Below, piece after piece: positions 17,142 to 25,491 of a stretch of DNA of 64,000 bases; position 1 is the first letter of the stretch, and every line of letters starts with the position of its first letter. Made by a program: the position numbers and the translations under genes. The notes beneath the pieces were generated by a model. The model was not told the DNA's origin, did not search any database, and saw nothing but the letters and a program-made list of their open reading frames with translations. Origin of the DNA: Methylobacterium sp. SyP6R (lineage in GTDB: Bacteria; Pseudomonadota; Alphaproteobacteria; Rhizobiales; Beijerinckiaceae); assembly GCF_019216885.1 (NCBI RefSeq), contig NZ_JAAQRC020000001.1:186001-250000 (forward strand), in the 5' to 3' direction.

Positions 17142-17365
17142 GGGCCCATTCTCTCAGCGGACCTGGATTGGCAGGTTCTACACGGTAAACGACACAGCCG
17201 ATCGAGCGGTACGATAGCGACGGCTGCTCCTTCCCCGGCCTGGCACGAGTGCTACGCACTCGCCGCAGGCCACCCTCGCCCGCAGAGGGGGGAGGGTTCA
17301 TGCTCTCGACCGTCGCTCTCGCACCCGCGCAGCGTCCCGTGTCGTGCACATGGGCAGCCCAAGCC

Positions 17366-17599
17366 TCACTCCACCGGCGGCTCCCGCAGATATCCGGCCT
17401 CCCGCAACGCCGTCTCGACGGCATCGCACAAAGCTTCCTCGGGACCGTCGTTGACCGCCTGAGGTGGCGTGAGCGGCGCCATCGGCGGGAACTGCGCGAA
17501 TTCCTCCGGCAGGGCGGCCAGGACCGCCTCGTCCGGCGCCGCGTCGTGGTCCTCGGGCAGCCTGTGCGGACGCAAGGTGGAGATCAGCCGGCCGATCAT
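17366..17599 (-). CDS. Small hypothetical protein
   Basis: A 77-residue acidic protein, MIGRLISTLRPHRLPEDHD at its start, with no recognised domain or membrane segment. It is accepted as a gene because GAGGGA lies at proper distance before the ATG and because codon third positions are mostly G or C. Nothing in the neighbours indicates a role. It lies between the GntR regulator and an SDR gene, on the opposite strand to both. Confidence 0.5.
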   Translation of the reverse strand: MIGRLISTLRPHRLPEDHDAAPDEAVLAALPEEFAQFPPMAPLTPPQAVNDGPEEALCDAVETALREAGYLREPPVE

Positions 17600-17813
17600 G
17601 CAGGGTCCCTCACGTCCTCCGGTTTACCGACAATCATTATGCAAGCCAAGCGTGCGATGCCAGTCAAGGCAAGGACGCTGGAAGCGGCCACGCAAGGCAT
17701 GCACGCAAGGAACGTGCGCGGCACCGGTTTCGATCCACGCCCGCCCCCTGCCCTCTTCACCTCGGGGGTCGCGCTCCCATCTCGGAACTCTCCCGAGAGC
17801 GAAGGAGCGCCGG

Positions 17814-18749
17814 ATGCCCTGGACCGCAGCCTTGATCCCGCCCCAGGCCGGGCGCCGGGCGCTCGTCACCGGCGCGACGAGCGGCATCGGTTACGAGGCG
17901 GCCCTGGCGCTCGCCGGGGCCGGGGCCGAGATCGTGATCGCCGCCCGGGACTCAGGCAAAGCCGAGGCGGTGGCGGAGGCGATCCGCCGGGCGCATCCGG
18001 CGGCGGTCGTGGAATGCCGCCCGCTGGATACCGCACGCCTCGCCTCGGTGCGGGCCTTCGCGTCGGCCTGGCGGGCGGAGGGGCGGCCGGTCGACATCCT
18101 GCTCCTGAATGCCGGCATCGCCGCTTTGCCCCGGCGCGAGGAGACCGAGGACGGGTTCGAGCGCCAGCTCGCCACCAACTATCTCGGCCATTTCGCCCTG
18201 ACCGGGCTGCTCTGGCCGAGCCTGCGGCAGGAACCCGGCACTGATGGGGCCGGCACCCGGGTCGTCGCCGTGGCGAGCATCGCCCATCGCTCAGGCCACA
18301 TCGCCTTCGACGACCTGCAGGTGCGCCGCGCCTACGGGCCGCAGAGCGCCTATCGGCAGACCAAGCTCGCGATGCTGATCTTCGCTCTCGAGCTCGACCG
18401 GCGCCTGCGCGCGGCGGGCTCCCCGATCCGCGCGATCGCGGCCCATCCGGGAATCGCGGCGACCGCCATCGCCCGGCGCGGCGACCGGGCGGGGTGGCTC
18501 GCCGAACGCATCGGCGCCGGCCTGCTCGGGCTGATCGGCCAGTCGGCGGCGCGCGGCGCCCTGCCCCTGCTCTACGCCGCGACGGCACCGGAGGCGGAAG
18601 GCGGGCAGTATTACGGCCCGGACGGGCTATGGGAGATCCGTGGCGACCCGGGACCGGCGAAGATCGAGCCCCATGCCGCCGATCCCGCGGCGGCGGCGCG
18701 GCTCTGGGCCCTGTCCGAGGCGCTGACGGACGTGACGTACCCGGTGTGA
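17814..18749 (+). CDS. SDR-family oxidoreductase (retinol dehydrogenase/protochlorophyllide reductase-like)
   Basis: A 311-residue short-chain dehydrogenase with cofactor motif TGATSGIG near residue 20, LLLNAGIA in the NAG position, and catalytic YRQTK. The long form, with the substrate-side segment RSGHIAFDDLQ, fits the retinol dehydrogenase-like SDR subfamily that acts on hydrophobic substrates. The start at 17814 follows GAAGGAG; the open frame upstream is a chance extension. It is a single gene, convergent with the phospholipase-like gene, 22 bases apart. Substrate unknown. Confidence 0.87.
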   Translation: MPWTAALIPPQAGRRALVTGATSGIGYEAALALAGAGAEIVIAARDSGKAEAVAEAIRRAHPAAVVECRPLDTARLASVRAFASAWRAEGRPVDILLLNAGIAALPRREETEDGFERQLATNYLGHFALTGLLWPSLRQEPGTDGAGTRVVAVASIAHRSGHIAFDDLQVRRAYGPQSAYRQTKLAMLIFALELDRRLRAAGSPIRAIAAHPGIAATAIARRGDRAGWLAERIGAGLLGLIGQSAARGALPLLYAATAPEAEGGQYYGPDGLWEIRGDPGPAKIEPHAADPAAAARLWALSEALTDVTYPV

Positions 18750-18771
18750 GCCCCCTCTCCGACGGCGACCG

Positions 18772-19221
18772 CTACTCGTCGTCGTCCTCGCCGATCGACG
18801 GCGCGACGGAACCGGTGGCGGGCACGTCGATGGACGGAACCTCGATGGAGGGCGTTTCGATGGAAGGAACCCGGATATGCGGGGCCGCCGCCATCTGCGA
18901 CCGGGCGGGCATCATGCCGGCCGCGAAGGCGACGAAGCCCGCCGCGTCGCGCAGGTCCCGGGGCTGGCGCGGATCGCGGGAGATCAGCGTCGCCTCGCGC
19001 TGCAGGCGGGCGTTGCAGGCCGCCGAGGCCAGGCCGCCGCGGGGCGTGCAGGCATCGTGCCGGGCGCAGGCCGCGTCGAGGGCGTCGATCGGCGGCAGGG
19101 GTGCGTTGTTGCCCGGGCCGCAGTAATTGCCGTGGATGAGGAGCGCCGGCGGACGGCCGGATTGTGCGAGAGCGGGCACGGCGAAGCCGCAGGCGAGGAC
19201 GAGCGGAATGGCGAAGCGCAT
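18772..19221 (-). CDS. Small secreted phospholipase A2-like protein
   Basis: A 149-residue exported protein with a signal peptide MRFAIPLVLACGFAVPALA. After it comes YCGPGN (residues 33-38), matching the phospholipase A2 calcium loop, then the catalytic-type motif ACARHDAC with His55-Asp56 flanked by Cys52 and Cys58; Cys34 and Cys69 could complete disulfides. That set is diagnostic of secreted PLA2 folds, which release fatty acid from the sn-2 position of phospholipids. The tail has the triplicated unit PSIE/D-x-P and an acidic EDDDE end, with no known function. Some PLA2-like proteins lack activity, so lipase activity is inferred. Confidence 0.7.
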   Translation of the reverse strand: MRFAIPLVLACGFAVPALAQSGRPPALLIHGNYCGPGNNAPLPPIDALDAACARHDACTPRGGLASAACNARLQREATLISRDPRQPRDLRDAAGFVAFAAGMMPARSQMAAAPHIRVPSIETPSIEVPSIDVPATGSVAPSIGEDDDE

Positions 19222-19416
19222 CGGTCTGATCCCTTCGTTGCCCCCGGCCAACGGTACTGCGAAAGCCCAGTTCCGTCTTGCGTCGAACCGTCCCGCTTGA
19301 CCCCGGACCGGCAAGGAACGTGATCCGGCACCATCGGCGATGTTTCCGTGTTGATCCGCGACAACTTGAACGCGCGAAGGCTTGCCGGCCGCCGCTGCAT
19401 GCCAAATGTAGGACCG

Positions 19417-19620
19417 ATGATCGCATCCGAATCCGATACGTCCGGGTCCCGCGAGCCGCAGGGCGGCAGCCCGACCCTCGACGCGGCGAGCCGGGAGCGG
19501 CTCGGCCGCTACCTCCAGGCCCTGTACGAACCCGTCCTCGACGAAGGGCTCGACCCGCGCCTCGCCGAGTTGCTCCACCAGCTCGACCGCGACCGGGCCG
19601 AGCGGGAAGGCGAGTCCTGA
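19417..19620 (+). CDS. NepR-like anti-sigma factor, solitary
   Basis: A 67-residue protein whose C-terminal half, beginning LGRYLQALYEPVLDEGLDP and ending LLHQLDRD, has the helix pattern of NepR. NepR sequesters the EcfG-type sigma factor until the response regulator PhyR is phosphorylated, in the alphaproteobacterial general stress response. No phyR, ecfG or stress kinase gene is adjacent, so this would be a second NepR. The start at 19417 follows TAGGA; in-frame upstream ATGs at 19348 and 19399 are less well supported. It is upstream of a DUF2254 gene on the same strand. Confidence 0.72.
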   Translation: MIASESDTSGSREPQGGSPTLDAASRERLGRYLQALYEPVLDEGLDPRLAELLHQLDRDRAEREGES

Positions 19621-19698
19621 ACGCTCAGGCCGGACCATGCAGGGCGGCCCTGCCGCTTGCTCCGTCGAGGGCGGCCCTGCCGCTCGGGTAGGGCCGCC

Positions 19699-19804
19699 CT
19701 AAGCAGATTTCGCAAAAGTGGCGGCCGGTTTTGCGACAAAAATCTGCGATAATTCAACAACCTAAGCGGACGAAGCGTTGGCTTGCCAACGCAAGTCTGC
19801 TTAG
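19699..19804. repeat. Structured inverted-repeat element upstream of DUF2254 gene
   Basis: A 106-bp segment bounded by CTAAGCAGA and its complement TCTGCTTAG. Inside are further fold-back pairs, GCAGATTT...AAATCTGC, CGCAAAA...TTTTGCG and CGTTGGC...GCCAACG. It is non-coding. It could be a mobile miniature element or a regulatory leader for the DUF2254 gene 38 bases downstream. Confidence 0.65.
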
Positions 19805-19841
19805 AATCCCCTGCCTTGGGTTCCTGGGCGGGCGAGGGCGG

Positions 19842-21080
19842 ATGGGTCGCTGGGCATGGATGGGGCGGCAGGTCGTCCGGCAGATCTGGTTCCGGGCGGC
19901 GCTGATCAGCCTGTTCGGCGTCGGCCTCGCCCTCGTCGCCGCCTTCGTCGGGCCGTACCTGCCGGCGAACGTGCATGGCCGGCTCGGGCAGGACGCGGTC
20001 GGGACGATCCTCCAGATCATGGCGTCGAGCATGCTGGCGGTGACGACCTTCTCGCTCACCGCGATGGTCAGCGCCTACGGCTCGGCGACCCAGCTCGCGA
20101 CGCCGCGGGCGACGCAGCTCCTGATCGGCGACCCGACCTCGCAGAACGCCCTGTCGACCTTCCTGGGCGCCTTCGTGTTCTCGGTCGTCGGCATCATCGG
20201 GCTGCAATCGAGCGTCTACGGCGATAGCGGGCGCGTCGTCCTGTTCTCCGGCACGGTGCTGGTCGTCGCGGTGGTGGTGGTCACGCTCCTGCGCTGGATC
20301 GGCCACATCACGGGCTTCGGCCGGATGGGCGACGTGATCGACCGCGTCGAGGACGCCGCCGCCGAGGCGATGCAGGCGTTTTCCGTCGATCCGCGCCTCG
20401 GCGGCCGGCCGGCGGTCCCGGTGCCGGCGGGCGCGACCCCGGTCTTGCCCGAGGCGACGGGCTACGTCACCCATATCGACGTCGCCTCCCTCGGGTCGAT
20501 CGCCCGGCAACGCGACCTCGTGATCCACGTCGCGGCCCTGCCGGGCACGCTGGTCCACCCGACGCGGCCGCTGCTGCATGTCGAGGGCGATCCGGGCGAG
20601 GATCGCGAGACCCTGGAGACAACCCTGGCGAACGCCTTCGCGATCGAGCGCCACCGGCGCTTCGACCAGGATCCGCGCCTCGGCCTGATCGCGCTCTCGG
20701 AGATCGCCAGCCGGGCGCTGTCGCCGGCCACCAACGATCCCGGCACTGCCATCGAGGTGCTGAACGCCCTGCTGCGGGTGCTGCTGCACCTGCCGCCCGA
20801 CGAGCCGGAGGGGGAGGCCCTGGCGGAGCGGCCGCCGGTCCACGTGCCGCGCCCGACGCTCGACGACATGCTCACCGACGCCTTCCGGCCGTTGATCCGC
20901 GAGGGAACGGCGGAGATCGAGGTGACGATCCGGCTGGCCAAGACGCTTCACGCCCTGCGCGCCGCACGGCCCTACGCGGCGCCCTCCGTCGCGCGCGTGA
21001 TCGCGCGACTGGACCGGGCCGCCCGCGGCACGATCGCCGATGCCGGCGACCTCGCCGACTATGAGGCGGCTCACCGGTAG
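19842..21080 (+). CDS. DUF2254 family membrane protein
   Basis: A 412-residue inner membrane protein with hydrophobic segments near residues 15-35, 60-80, 100-125 and 130-150, then a large soluble C-terminal part with LSEIASRALSPATNDPGTA, the signature of DUF2254. Its function is not established. It follows the NepR-like gene on the same strand. The start at 19842 was chosen because GGCGAGGGCGG precedes it and the frame upstream lies in the structured repeat. Its 3' end overlaps the convergent ABC transporter gene by 10 bases. Confidence 0.85.
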   Translation: MGRWAWMGRQVVRQIWFRAALISLFGVGLALVAAFVGPYLPANVHGRLGQDAVGTILQIMASSMLAVTTFSLTAMVSAYGSATQLATPRATQLLIGDPTSQNALSTFLGAFVFSVVGIIGLQSSVYGDSGRVVLFSGTVLVVAVVVVTLLRWIGHITGFGRMGDVIDRVEDAAAEAMQAFSVDPRLGGRPAVPVPAGATPVLPEATGYVTHIDVASLGSIARQRDLVIHVAALPGTLVHPTRPLLHVEGDPGEDRETLETTLANAFAIERHRRFDQDPRLGLIALSEIASRALSPATNDPGTAIEVLNALLRVLLHLPPDEPEGEALAERPPVHVPRPTLDDMLTDAFRPLIREGTAEIEVTIRLAKTLHALRAARPYAAPSVARVIARLDRAARGTIADAGDLADYEAAHR

Positions 21081-22924
21081 CCGGCGGCCTGGAGCTCGAA
21101 CAGCTCGGCGTAGCGCCCGCCCCGCGCCACCAGCGCGGCGTGCGTCCCCTCCTCCAGCACCCGGCCTCCGGCCAGGACCACGATCCGGTCGGCCCGGCGC
21201 ACGGTGGAGAAGCGGTGCGAGATGAGGAGCGCCGTGCGCCCCGCCGCGAGATCGGCGAAGCGGCGAAACACCTCGGCCTCGGCCCCGGCATCGAGGGCCG
21301 CCGTCGGCTCGTCGAGGACGAGCACGGCCGCGTCGCGCCGGTAGGCCCGGGCGATCGCCACCTTCTGCCACTCGCCGCCGGACAGCTCGACCCCGTCCTC
21401 GAAGCGCCGGCCGAGGCGCTGGTCATACGTGCCGGGCAGCCGCTCGATCACCGCATCGGCCAGCGCCCGCCGGGCCGCGAGCGCGATCCCGTCCCGGTCC
21501 GCCCGCGCCTCGATGCGGCCGACCGCGATGTTGTCGCCGGCCGTGAAGTCGAACCGCATGAAGTCCTGGAAGATCACGCCGATCCGGGCGCGCAAGGAAT
21601 CGATGTCGTACTCGGCGAGGTCGCGGCCATCGAGCAGGATGCGCCCCTCCGTGGGCGCGTAGAGGCGGGCGAGCAGCTTGACGATCGTGGTCTTGCCGGC
21701 GCCGTTCTCGCCCACCAGCGCCACCACCTCGCCGGCCCCGATGGCGAGCGACAGGTGGCGCAAAGCCCACCGGCTCTCGCCCGGATAGCGGTAGCCGACA
21801 TCCTCGAACACGAAGCCCTCGCGCAGGCGCTCGGGGATCGGCAGGGTCCCGGAGCGGATGGTCGGCGCGATGGTGAAGAACGAGAACAGGTCGTCGAGAT
21901 ACTGCGCCTGGCCGAGCAGCTGCGAGGCGCCGAGCAGCAGCCCCTCGACGAGGCCGCGCAGGCGCAAAAAGGCGCCGCCCAGGAAGGTGAGGTCGCCGAC
22001 GGTGAGCGTGCCGGAGAGTGCCTCCCCGGCGATGACGAGGTAGGCGGCGTAATAGGCGAGCGTGCCGAGCGTCGCGAAGGCGCCGCCGGCGAGCGCCCGG
22101 TGCCGGGCGAGTTCCCGGTTCTCGGCGAGCAGCCGGGAGGCGAGTTCGCGGAACCGCTCGGCGAGGTGGGCGGCGAGGCCGAACAGCTTCACCTCCTTGG
22201 CGCTGTGCGCGTCGGCGCCGAGATAGCGCAGGTAATCGGTCTCGCGCCGGTCCGGGCTGCGGCGGAAGGCGAGGCGGTAGCCGCGGGCGTTGAAGTGCAA
22301 CTCGTTGAGGAAGGCCGGGATCAGGGCGAGCACCAGGAGCAGCACCAGCCCCGGCAGCATCGTGCCGACCGCCACCGCGAGCGTCATCGCGGTGACGAGA
22401 TCCTGGAGCTGGCCGAGCAGCTGGCCGATCAGGTTCGAGCGCCAGGCGACCTGGCGCCGGGCGCGCTCCAGCTGGTCCTGCACCGCGCTGTCCTCGAACT
22501 GCTCGAGGTCGAGGGCGGCGGCGTGCGCCATCAGGCGCAAGGTCGTGGCGTTGCCGACTTTCTCCGCCAGCACCCCGTCGACGTAGGACGTGGCTCGCCC
22601 GAGCAGGTCCGAGACCACCGCGAGCCCGAGCTCGATTCCGACGAGGAGCCCGACATGATGGAGCCGCGGATCGGTCAGCCAGCCGCCCGAGGGCGGCGGC
22701 CCGGCCCGGCCCGCCACCACGGCATCGACCACGAGCTTGGCCACATAGAGCATCAGGGCCGGCAGCCCGGCGCGCAGGAGGCGCAAGGTCAGGCTGGCGA
22801 GGGTGAGACGCGGATCGGTCGCGACGGCGAGGCGGAACAGGGCGGGGAGATGGCGCAACGGCCCGAGCCGGGCGGCGGCGGCACGGCGCCAGGCGGAGAA
22901 GCGGCTGTCGGCGGGGATGTCCAT
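21071..22924 (-). CDS. ABC exporter, fused permease and ATPase
   Basis: A 617-residue half-transporter. It has an N-terminal six-helix ABC membrane domain (about residues 40-340), then a nucleotide-binding domain with Walker A GENGAGKTT (about 405), signature LSGGEWQK, Walker B VLVLDEPTAALD and the H-loop SHRFSTV. It would dimerise and export an unknown lipid, peptide or drug. The linker ahead of the ATPase (GFVFEDVGYRYPG) is typical. It stands alone, convergent with the DUF2254 gene. The start at 22924 is the first ATG before the membrane domain; longer frames run into non-coding DNA. Confidence 0.9.
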   Translation of the reverse strand: MDIPADSRFSAWRRAAAARLGPLRHLPALFRLAVATDPRLTLASLTLRLLRAGLPALMLYVAKLVVDAVVAGRAGPPPSGGWLTDPRLHHVGLLVGIELGLAVVSDLLGRATSYVDGVLAEKVGNATTLRLMAHAAALDLEQFEDSAVQDQLERARRQVAWRSNLIGQLLGQLQDLVTAMTLAVAVGTMLPGLVLLLVLALIPAFLNELHFNARGYRLAFRRSPDRRETDYLRYLGADAHSAKEVKLFGLAAHLAERFRELASRLLAENRELARHRALAGGAFATLGTLAYYAAYLVIAGEALSGTLTVGDLTFLGGAFLRLRGLVEGLLLGASQLLGQAQYLDDLFSFFTIAPTIRSGTLPIPERLREGFVFEDVGYRYPGESRWALRHLSLAIGAGEVVALVGENGAGKTTIVKLLARLYAPTEGRILLDGRDLAEYDIDSLRARIGVIFQDFMRFDFTAGDNIAVGRIEARADRDGIALAARRALADAVIERLPGTYDQRLGRRFEDGVELSGGEWQKVAIARAYRRDAAVLVLDEPTAALDAGAEAEVFRRFADLAAGRTALLISHRFSTVRRADRIVVLAGGRVLEEGTHAALVARGGRYAELFELQAAGYR

Positions 22925-23252
22925 GGGGCGGATATAGGGGGGTGGCAGCGTGCGACCGCGCCGTTGTGGCAGGATCCCGCAGCACGCGGGCCCCGGCCCC
23001 TGCGCCCTTGGGGGCGGGTGATCGGAGCCGACCATCTTGCGCGCCGATCGGCTGCGCGGTGGCTGGCGATGTCCTGCCCGGCCACGTTGCCGATCAGGCA
23101 AGACCCTGGAATCCGAACCTCGCCAGCCCGACCCTGCGAGGGGCTGCCGAGGATGGAGGGCGGATTCTCGGGATGGGTCGGCGAGCCCGCGGGCGGGCGC
23201 CTGCCGGCGGGTCAGCCGACAGGCAAGGCGAGAACGAGCCCGAGGCACAGGC
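22925..23252. other. Intergenic region, nothing recognised
   Basis: These 328 bases lie between the ABC exporter start and the end of the TonB-receptor gene. They should hold the exporter promoter and the receptor terminator. No convincing open frame, RNA gene or strong palindrome was seen. Confidence 0.5.
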
Positions 23253-25403
23253 TCAGAATGCCGCCCGCACTCCGGCAAACACGCTGCGACCATTGCCGGG
23301 GTAGAATGCCGCGAGCGCCGCCGCCCCGCCTGCCGTTGCCGCGGCATTGGTCACCACGGAGATGTCCGAGATGTAGCGCTCGTCCGTCAGATTGCGGGCA
23401 TCGACGAAGACCGAGACACCGTTCTTGAAGTCGATCCCGGTCTGGATGTTGAACACGGCGTAGCCCGGGACCCGCAGCGTGTTGGCGTGGTCGGCGAACG
23501 CCCCGCGCGGCACCCAGTCGACCGAGGGCGAAAGGTAGAACCCGCTCGGGTGCACGTAGCTGACCACCGTGCGCAGGATGTCGGCCGGGATGCCGGCGAT
23601 CCGGTTGTTGCCGAACACCGGATCATGGACGAAGCGGAAGTCGTTATGCGTCCAGATCTGCGTGACGCTCAGCGTGTCCCCTACCCCCGTCAGGTCACGG
23701 GCGACATCGAGCGACACGGCTGCCTCGACGCCCTGATGCACGGTCCGCGGCGCGTTGAAGGTGGCGGCCGGGATGCCGAGCCCGGGGTTGGTCGAGAAGT
23801 TGATCAACTCGTCCCGCACGGTCGACCGGAACAGCGTGACGTCCCAGGTCAGCCGATCGATGCGGCCGCGGGTCCCTGCCTCGTAGGTCCAGGCGCGCTG
23901 CGCCTGCAGCGGCACGAAGGTAGTCCTCAGGGTGTTCTGCTGCGCCAGGTCCGAGAAGTCCGGCACGTCGCGCGAGCGGGTGACGTCGCCGAAGACCTGG
24001 ATGTCCGGCAACGGCTGCCAGAGCAGGCCGATCTTGGGGTTGACGCCGTCATAGGTGACGGTGCCGAACTGGACCGCTGGGCTCGCCGGCAGGCCGCCCT
24101 TGTTGCTGTAGGTGCGGTTCGACGAGAACGCCTTGGCGCCGGTCATCAGCGCGACCTCGGGCAGGAACCAGAAGCGGTTCTCGCCGTAGGCCTCGTAGTT
24201 GGACGCGCTCTGGAGGGCATTCAGGGTCTGCGCGCCCCGCTGGCCGGCGACGTTGACGAATTGCAGGGCGGCGTTCTGGCCCGCGAAGGCGCGCAGGCCC
24301 AGGACCGTGTCGTTGCGATAGCCGCCGATGTCGAACGTGCCGGTCCAGCGGGGGGAGATGCCGTAGGTCCAGCCGTCCTGGTCGATGGCCTGGAAGATCG
24401 GGTGGTAGAGGCTCTTGTGAATGGCCCAGGTGTCGATGTCGAGCTTGCCGACGTCGAGCAGGAACGAGGTCCGGTTGGCGACCCGCTCGGTCGCGACCTG
24501 CCGGGACTGGTTGCCGCCGAGCGCCGTCGGGTTCGCCGCGCGCGGATTGTCGAGGGCGTTGAACAGCGTCAGGGTGCCCGGCAGCTTCTGGTCGGTGAGG
24601 TAGGCGCCGATGTAGAACCGGGTTTCGACGCCCGGCGCGAGCCGGTAGCCGATATTGGCGTTGAAATTCCGGGTGCGCTGCGTCTCGTGGATGCGGTAGC
24701 CGTCCGAATTCGTGATCGTGCCGTTGATCATGATGTCGGCGGGTCCGGAGACCCGTGAGACCTGGAAGTTCTCGCGGATGGTGTTGAAGCTGCCGCCGTC
24801 GATGCGCAGGATGTTGGGCGCGAAGGCCGTGTAGGCGGTCGGCGTGACGAAGTTGACGGCACCGCCGAGCGTCGTCGCCCCGAAGGTGAGGGCATTCCCG
24901 CCCTTGTAGACCTCAACCGAGCGCAGGGCGAGCGGATCGATCTGGTAGAAATCGCCGCTGCCATCGGCGAGGTTGAGCGGAATGCCATCCTGCAGCAGCT
25001 CGATCCCGCGCAGGTGGAAGCCGCGGGCAATGCCCGACCCCCGGACGGACAAGCGCAGTTCCTGGCCGTAGCGCTCCTGCACGTAGACGCCGGGCGTGTC
25101 CTTGAGGACGTCGCGCAGCGTGTTGGCGTAGCGGTTCTGGAAGTCGCCGGCATCGATGAACGCCACGGAGCCGACGGTTGCGTTCACGGCGGCCCGTTGC
25201 CGGGCCACGCTCGGCACCGTCACGGACCCGGCGGTCTCGCCGGGACTCGTGCCTGCGCCCGAACCCGGCGGCGCGGCGCCCGCGACCGTGATCTCGTCGA
25301 GGGGGATCGTGCCCGAACCGGCCGTCTGCGCGAAGACCGAGGTGGTGGCGAGCAGGGTGAGAAGCAGGGCGGCAGGACGCGCGACCCGCGGCACATGGGA
25401 CAT
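23253..25403 (-). CDS. TonB-dependent outer membrane receptor (ferric siderophore type)
   Basis: A 716-residue receptor with a signal peptide ending SVFAQ, a TonB-box-like IPLDEITVAG, a plug domain (DTPGVYVQERYG, SVEVYKGGNALTFGATTLGGAVNF) and a 22-strand-type barrel ending in the terminal Phe of RAAF. The plug resembles FecA/iron-siderophore receptors. The upstream partner encodes a DUF2946 protein, which often sits next to metal-uptake receptors. An IS element is inserted seven bases before this ATG, so the native promoter and leader are displaced and expression may be lost or changed. Before insertion, an upstream in-frame ATG pair could have been the true start. Confidence 0.87.
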   Translation of the reverse strand: MSHVPRVARPAALLLTLLATTSVFAQTAGSGTIPLDEITVAGAAPPGSGAGTSPGETAGSVTVPSVARQRAAVNATVGSVAFIDAGDFQNRYANTLRDVLKDTPGVYVQERYGQELRLSVRGSGIARGFHLRGIELLQDGIPLNLADGSGDFYQIDPLALRSVEVYKGGNALTFGATTLGGAVNFVTPTAYTAFAPNILRIDGGSFNTIRENFQVSRVSGPADIMINGTITNSDGYRIHETQRTRNFNANIGYRLAPGVETRFYIGAYLTDQKLPGTLTLFNALDNPRAANPTALGGNQSRQVATERVANRTSFLLDVGKLDIDTWAIHKSLYHPIFQAIDQDGWTYGISPRWTGTFDIGGYRNDTVLGLRAFAGQNAALQFVNVAGQRGAQTLNALQSASNYEAYGENRFWFLPEVALMTGAKAFSSNRTYSNKGGLPASPAVQFGTVTYDGVNPKIGLLWQPLPDIQVFGDVTRSRDVPDFSDLAQQNTLRTTFVPLQAQRAWTYEAGTRGRIDRLTWDVTLFRSTVRDELINFSTNPGLGIPAATFNAPRTVHQGVEAAVSLDVARDLTGVGDTLSVTQIWTHNDFRFVHDPVFGNNRIAGIPADILRTVVSYVHPSGFYLSPSVDWVPRGAFADHANTLRVPGYAVFNIQTGIDFKNGVSVFVDARNLTDERYISDISVVTNAAATAGGAAALAAFYPGNGRSVFAGVRAAF

Positions 25404-25491
25404 GACTGATACCAACGGCCGGTGAGGCTGACTCGGCGTGTTGCGCGCGGGTTCCAGTTCTGATTCGGTTCACGGATCAGGAGAGCGTGCC

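Noticed and set aside
19315..19340. EcfG-type stress promoter upstream of the NepR-like gene
   Set aside because: GGAAC is present, but the -10 half (CGTT) is not found at 16-17 bases; only a poor CGAT at 18 bases.
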